From Oscillospiraceae bacterium (GTDB lineage: Bacteria > Bacillota > Clostridia > Oscillospirales > Ruminococcaceae), in contig JAFRTG010000011.1 in the NCBI GenBank assembly GCA_017427265.1, positions 123,287-187,286 on the forward strand: 64,000 bases of DNA, read 5' to 3'. This document shows, piece by piece, positions 60,452 to 64,000 of this stretch; positions within the stretch are counted from its first letter, which is position 1, and every line of letters begins with the position of its first letter. The notes below the pieces were generated by a model. It did no database searches, was not told the DNA's origin, and was given only the letters and a program-made list of their open reading frames with translations. The translations under genes and the position numbers were made by a program.

Positions 60452-61368
60452 ACAAGGATATCATGATAGGCACCTGGGCTTGGGGCGCAGGATACAACGG
60501 TTCCAGAATGATTTTTGGAAAAAAGTATGATGAGGCAGAACTGACAGAAGCATTCAATACCTCGGTCAGACTCGGTTTTCTCAACTGGGATACCGCTGCT
60601 GTATACGGTATGGGTTCATGTGAAAAATTGCTTGGCAGACATATCAGCGGAAAAGATGATATTTTCATATCCACAAAGTATTTCCCGAACAAGAAGTTCA
60701 AAAGCGGCGCACTGGAAAACTCATTCAATGAAAGTATGGAGCGTCTGGGGCGAAAATCAGCCGATCTTTTCTGGATACATAAGCCGAATAACCTGCCCCA
60801 AAACCTCAGAGAAGCAATACCGCTCATTAAGGACGGCAGGATAAAGTCAATCGGCATTTCCAATGTGTCAATGGAGAATATCAAAAAGGCTGAAAAACTC
60901 CTCGCAAAGGAAGGCTTGAAACTTGGTGCTGTGCAGAATCATTTCAGCCTTTTGAGAAACGATCAGCAGCCGATCATTGACTACTGCAACAGCAAAGGGA
61001 TACGCTACTACGCATACATGGTGCTTGAACAGGGAGCACTTGCAGGACGATACGATGCAGATCATCATTTCCCGACCTTTTCAATGAGAAATCTTGCATT
61101 CCCGAAAAGCAAGTTCAGAAAGATAGAAAGCCTTTTGAGTATGATGAAGGATATTGCCGATAAATACGGTATTGACAGATCGCAGATCCCGATACTGTGG
61201 GCAATAGCTAAGGGGGCAACTCCCATAGTGGGTATCACAAAGCCGACTTATGCTGAAAAGCTGTCTGATGCGTTAAAGATCAGCTTGTCAGATGAGGAGA
61301 TCAACAGGCTCACGGAAGAAGCCCGAAAGACGGGTATCCGTCAGCAGGGTTCATGGGAACCGCAGTAG
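60448..61368 (+). CDS. Aldo/keto reductase
   Basis: 306 aa. Catalytic tetrad: Asp in NWDTAAVYG, Tyr in AVYGMG, Lys in FISTKYF, His in LFWIHKPNN. C-terminal NADP region includes VGITKP. AKRs reduce aldehydes and ketones with NADPH; substrate unknown. Translationally coupled to the Crp gene. Codon use looks more A/T-rich than the left part of the window, as do its neighbours to 63199. Confidence 0.93.
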   Translation: MNKDIMIGTWAWGAGYNGSRMIFGKKYDEAELTEAFNTSVRLGFLNWDTAAVYGMGSCEKLLGRHISGKDDIFISTKYFPNKKFKSGALENSFNESMERLGRKSADLFWIHKPNNLPQNLREAIPLIKDGRIKSIGISNVSMENIKKAEKLLAKEGLKLGAVQNHFSLLRNDQQPIIDYCNSKGIRYYAYMVLEQGALAGRYDADHHFPTFSMRNLAFPKSKFRKIESLLSMMKDIADKYGIDRSQIPILWAIAKGATPIVGITKPTYAEKLSDALKISLSDEEINRLTEEARKTGIRQQGSWEPQ

Positions 61369-61420
61369 AAACAGCTTGTTACTGTTGCGATAAAAACAAG
61401 TTTGATCGGGAGCTATTCAG

Positions 61421-61933
61421 ATGAAAGATTATGCTTTACTACTGCCAATACTCTTTATTTTTCATGATATGGAGGAAATTATTGGGTTTGGTTACTTTTT
61501 CAGAAACAATAAACAGCTTTTTGAGCGTTTCCCGAGGATAACCGCTGTATACAAAGATTTCTCGACAGAGGGTTTTGCATTAGCTGTATATGAGGAGTTT
61601 ATCCCATTCTTTGGAATCAGTTTATTAGATTATTTCATTCCATGTAAAGTGCTGAACGCACTGTGGCTTGGTACTATGATCTCTTTGACAGCACATTTCC
61701 TCGTGCATATTTGGCAGAGCATTTATATCAGGAAGTATATACCTTCGCTGATAACGAGTCTTATCTGCTTACCTCTGAGTGTAATTATCATCATAAAATC
61801 ATTGAGCATTATCAGTATTGATCTGTTGACTATCATTCTGATACCTGTCGCAATCATCGGAATGATTTTAAATCTAAAGTTTGCCCATGGTCTCATGCAT
61901 AAATATGGTAAAAAACTCAGCGGCAGATCCTGA
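61421..61933 (+). CDS. HXXEE-domain membrane protein
   Basis: 170 aa. IFIFHDMEEIIGF holds the eponymous HxxEE motif; five or so membrane helices follow, with a second His pair (AHFLVHIW). Start ATG 61421 after GGGAGC (61409-61414). PF13787-type proteins are of unknown function; the His/Glu residues in the membrane suggest a metal site. Lies 52 bases after the aldo-keto reductase. Confidence 0.85.
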   Translation: MKDYALLLPILFIFHDMEEIIGFGYFFRNNKQLFERFPRITAVYKDFSTEGFALAVYEEFIPFFGISLLDYFIPCKVLNALWLGTMISLTAHFLVHIWQSIYIRKYIPSLITSLICLPLSVIIIIKSLSIISIDLLTIILIPVAIIGMILNLKFAHGLMHKYGKKLSGRS

Positions 61934-62095
61934 TCTATCACAGTAACACTGTTGTAAACTATGTTATTTCAGCATTTAGTAGAAGATGATGCCGATATAA
62001 TGGTAGAATAATAAAAGGCAAATGCACGATGAAAACGCTTTTCAAGACAGTATAAAAAACGATTTGATGAGCTAAATCAGATTTAAGAGGTGTTT

Positions 62096-63199
62096 ATGAT
62101 GAAAAAAATTCTGAAAACGCTGATAAAGATATTAAAATGGATCGGTATCATAATTCTTGGTCTTATAATCGTTCTTCTGCTTGTTCGTTGTGTCGGAAAA
62201 CTGTATTATAACAGAACTCCTGAAGGCGGCATCAATGAAACGATGTATGTCGATATCAACGGCACGAAGCAATGGATCAGTATTTATGGGCATGACAAGG
62301 GGAATCCCGTATTGCTGTATCTGCACGGCGGTCCGTGCTCTCCTACAGTCGCGCTGGATTGGAGCATTTTCCGCAAATTGAGTGCGGATTATACGATAGT
62401 TGAATGGGATCAGCGAGGCTGTGGACATAACTATCCCGATTATAAGGAAACCGAGCCAATCACTGCGGAGATCATGATCTCGGACGGCAAGGAAATGACC
62501 GATTATCTATGTGATTATCTGCAAAAAGAGAAAATCACACTTTACGGACATTCATGGGGCTCGCTTCTGGCGGCGAATCTTGCACTTGACTATCCTGATC
62601 AGTATGACGCTCTGATTGTATCAAGTCTGGTGGTGGATGAGGAAATCAGTCGGCAGTACTTCCGGGAATATCTGCTGGAGCAGTCGGCGGATGACCCGGA
62701 AATCCACGCTGCTGCGGAGAAATTTGACCCGGAAAAGGGGTTGAGGTCACAGGAGGATACATTCCTGAAGCTTGCATACTCAAAATATATGTACATCGAC
62801 AATATATTCAACGACAGTGATGTGAATATGTATGCGGCATTATTCTTCAATCCTTACTGCACACTTACAGAGGAGTATCGTTTGCTGATGGGGACAAACG
62901 TTTATGACAGATATCTTGATGAAGTGCTGCTTGACGGAGATATCTACGGTGACGGAATTTGTTCACAGATTCCAATCAGTCAGCGGACAGAATATGAAAT
63001 GCCTTTTTATCTGATCGAGGGTAGCAAGGATCACGGTGTCAGCAATATGGTCGAATTGGCTGCTGATTATTTTGAAACAGTGAATGCGCCCGACAAGGAA
63101 ATTACCTATGTTGACGGCGGACACGGCTCTCCGATGCTTCGCTGTGATCAGTTGGCGGCGTTCGTCCATCAAATTGCAGAAAAACGAAACAGCCAATAG
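62096..63199 (+). CDS. Membrane-anchored alpha/beta hydrolase (prolyl-aminopeptidase-like)
   Basis: 367 aa from ATG 62096 (or 62099; AAGAGG at 62085-62090). One N-terminal helix (WIGIIILGLIIVLLLVRCV), then the S33-like hydrolase fold: oxyanion loop LHGGPCSPT, DQRGCG, nucleophile GHSWGS, Asp in EGSKDHG, His in DGGHGSPM. The membrane anchor and a change in HGGPG (to HGGPC) differ from typical prolyl iminopeptidases, so the exact substrate is uncertain. Confidence 0.9.
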   Translation: MMKKILKTLIKILKWIGIIILGLIIVLLLVRCVGKLYYNRTPEGGINETMYVDINGTKQWISIYGHDKGNPVLLYLHGGPCSPTVALDWSIFRKLSADYTIVEWDQRGCGHNYPDYKETEPITAEIMISDGKEMTDYLCDYLQKEKITLYGHSWGSLLAANLALDYPDQYDALIVSSLVVDEEISRQYFREYLLEQSADDPEIHAAAEKFDPEKGLRSQEDTFLKLAYSKYMYIDNIFNDSDVNMYAALFFNPYCTLTEEYRLLMGTNVYDRYLDEVLLDGDIYGDGICSQIPISQRTEYEMPFYLIEGSKDHGVSNMVELAADYFETVNAPDKEITYVDGGHGSPMLRCDQLAAFVHQIAEKRNSQ

Positions 63200-63257
63200 A
63201 CATCGTGGGCTAAGCTTATCCCACGTCGGTCTGAATTCTTTATCCCTAGCATACAAT

Positions 63258-63291
63258 GAGCCTGTGGAGACTTTTTCAGCTCCGCAGGCTC
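63258..63291 (+). terminator. Terminator after the hydrolase gene
   Basis: GAGCCTGTGGAG (63258-63269) pairs with CTCCGCAGGCTC (63280-63291), with one mismatch, followed by GTTTTTTT. Confidence 0.9.
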
Positions 63292-63554
63292 GTTTTTTTA
63301 TGCCCGGATGACGCTCAAACCGGTCGAAATCTAAAATGCACCCCCTGATTAACGAAATAGCCAATAAAAAAACGATGGCAAGGTAATCGTTTTTTTATTG
63401 ACAGGGTAATGCATCTGAAAGCGGTATTTCGGGGCTGAAAACGGTCTACTATCCGACCAATTGTTTTCTTATATCCTCGAAAACAACGCAATATCTACAT
63501 TTTAATGGCATGAAAATGCACCCTAACTTTGTATCAAAATTAGGGTGCTAATAT

Positions 63555-63599
63555 GGTTGCGGAGGGCGGATTTGAACCACCGACCTTCGGGTTATGAGG
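63555..63599 (-). tRNA. 3' half of an initiator tRNA (fMet, CAU), attachment-site remnant
   Basis: On the minus strand the sequence runs from CTCATAACCCGAAGG (CAU anticodon loop and 3' stem arm) through the T-arm GGTTCAAATCC to CCTCCGCAACCA, with an encoded CCA. It matches the 3' half of bacterial tRNA-fMet. The 5' half is missing; the match breaks at 63599. Half tRNAs ending in CCA are typical att sites left by tyrosine-integrase elements. Confidence 0.88.
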
Positions 63600-63716
63600 A
63601 CATGATTTGCCATTTTAACATATTCTCAATCGTATGAGTATAGGTTCGATAAGCTCGTATCTGCTTTGTTTTTCAATTGTGACTGTTCATCAGCTTACGC
63701 ACTGTGAGAACGCTGA

Positions 63717-63740
63717 TTGGGGTCGTAATTGGGGTCAAAA
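63717..63740 (+). repeat. TTGGGGTC direct repeats near the att remnant
   Basis: TTGGGGTC at 63717 and TTGGGGTCAAAA at 63729, 12 bases apart; a third TTGGGGTCAAA is at 54545. Short direct repeats beside an att core may be integrase arm sites (inference). Confidence 0.45.
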
Positions 63741-63896
63741 ACAACAATTTAAAAGCTGTTTAGCTAAGTAATATAACACTGAAATTACTTGAATTACGAC
63801 TTTGAAACTAATGCATTAGTACAAGAATGTCGATTGATATCGTCGCAGAACTGGTTATATTAGTCTTTCCTCAAGCCAAATAAAAAGCGCGAATTA

Positions 63897-63926
63897 TCGA
63901 CAAAAAATGACAAAACATGGTATAAT
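63897..63926 (+). promoter_or_regulatory. Promoter of the gene at the right edge
   Basis: TCGACA (63897-63902), an 18-base spacer and TATAAT (63921-63926). Confidence 0.65.
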
Positions 63927-63983
63927 AGAAGTGCAAGGAAAAAGGCAGAAAACGAGGAAAAAGCTTGCACTTTGGAGGATACC

Positions 63984-64000
63984 ATGTATAAATTCAAGAG
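63984..64000 (+). CDS. Start of a gene cut by the window edge
   Basis: ATG 63984 follows GGAGG (63974-63978) and begins MYKFK. A 9-bp inverted repeat (AAGTGCAAG 63929-63937, CTTGCACTT 63964-63972) flanks the leader and ends next to the ribosome site, a feature seen in transposase leaders that are silenced on read-through. Too little remains to name the product. Confidence 0.6.

Larger units (their letters stand above)
63292..63983. other. Gene-free region at a probable integration site
   Basis: About 690 bases. Two hairpins (AATAAAAAAACGAT 63363-63376 with 63386-63399; GCACCCTAA 63519-63527 with 63541-63549), the tRNA fragment, and paired TTGGGGTC motifs (63717, 63729). No coding gene is supported. 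Confidence 0.6.

Noticed and set aside
63600-63680. Minus-strand short frame ending TYTHTIENMLKW...SS-stop inside the half tRNA, as if the end of a tyrosine integrase
   Set aside because: Only about 26 codons long with an upstream stop; the TYTH resemblance to integrase C-termini is too weak to claim.

Overview
The window looks like a chromosome segment of a Gram-positive gut or rumen Firmicute, most probably Ruminococcus or a close relative in the Oscillospiraceae. Four secreted proteins carry cellulosome-type dockerin repeats (GDxNxDG...LLxxxLLG). Shine-Dalgarno sites are strong (AGGAGG-like), promoters are sigma-A type (TTGACA-N17-TATAAT), and composition is near 50% GC. Assignment below family level is inference.

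Bases 1-17,100 hold the right part of a secondary-metabolite cluster, all on the + strand. It contains the end of an NRPS (A-PCP-condensation), a fatty-acyl-AMP ligase/ACP/ketosynthase protein without an acyltransferase, a free ACP, a glutamate-semialdehyde-type aminotransferase, a CPBP-like membrane protein without catalytic residues, a type II thioesterase, a DUF6790-like membrane protein, an MFS exporter, a MacB/FtsX-type ABC exporter, an XRE regulator and an Sfp-type phosphopantetheinyl transferase. Together these suggest a lipopeptide containing a beta-amino fatty acid, with its own carrier-protein activation, regulation and export.

Bases 17,100-26,000 carry cell-surface genes: an orphan Cache sensor behind 21-bp direct repeats, an exported membrane protein overlapping an SGNH hydrolase, and a dockerin-bearing BSP-type metallopeptidase. 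These are followed by a convergent pair, an HTH protein and a zinc-finger ClpX-like AAA+ ATPase, sharing one terminator. Bases 26,000-34,200 are a scarred region. It has an XRE gene with an in-frame amber codon and an ABC ATPase joined tail to tail to a truncated ZIP transporter. It also has an eight-gene minus-strand operon with two ATC-hydrolase-family proteins around four paralogous small membrane proteins, then an ABC/XRE-AbrB operon. Bases 34,300-39,700 have a GH3 glycosidase, a YciI protein, a frameshifted papain-like protease with a dockerin, and a methyltransferase.

Bases 39,960-43,890 form a compact RiPP locus on the minus strand: an M50 membrane peptidase, a radical SAM/SPASM maturase and three Cys-rich precursor peptides that are too short for ordinary gene calling. 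Each precursor has its own near-consensus promoter and is followed by a copy of a long hairpin. Bases 44,500-58,900 contain BspA-type leucine-rich-repeat proteins, two genes broken by single-base frameshifts, CotH-, M4- and M6-type secreted proteins (CotH and M6 with dockerins), and a two-component system behind Pho-box-like 11-bp repeats.

At 58,890-59,100 a perfect promoter drives a structured RNA with two tRNA-like folds that ends in a UUCG-capped terminator directly before the ribosome site of an LRR gene. The right end has a relaxase fragment, a TetR stub, a Crp/aldo-keto reductase operon, an HXXEE protein, an alpha/beta hydrolase and the 3' half of a tRNA-fMet. This pattern suggests the footprint of an integrated and decayed mobile element.
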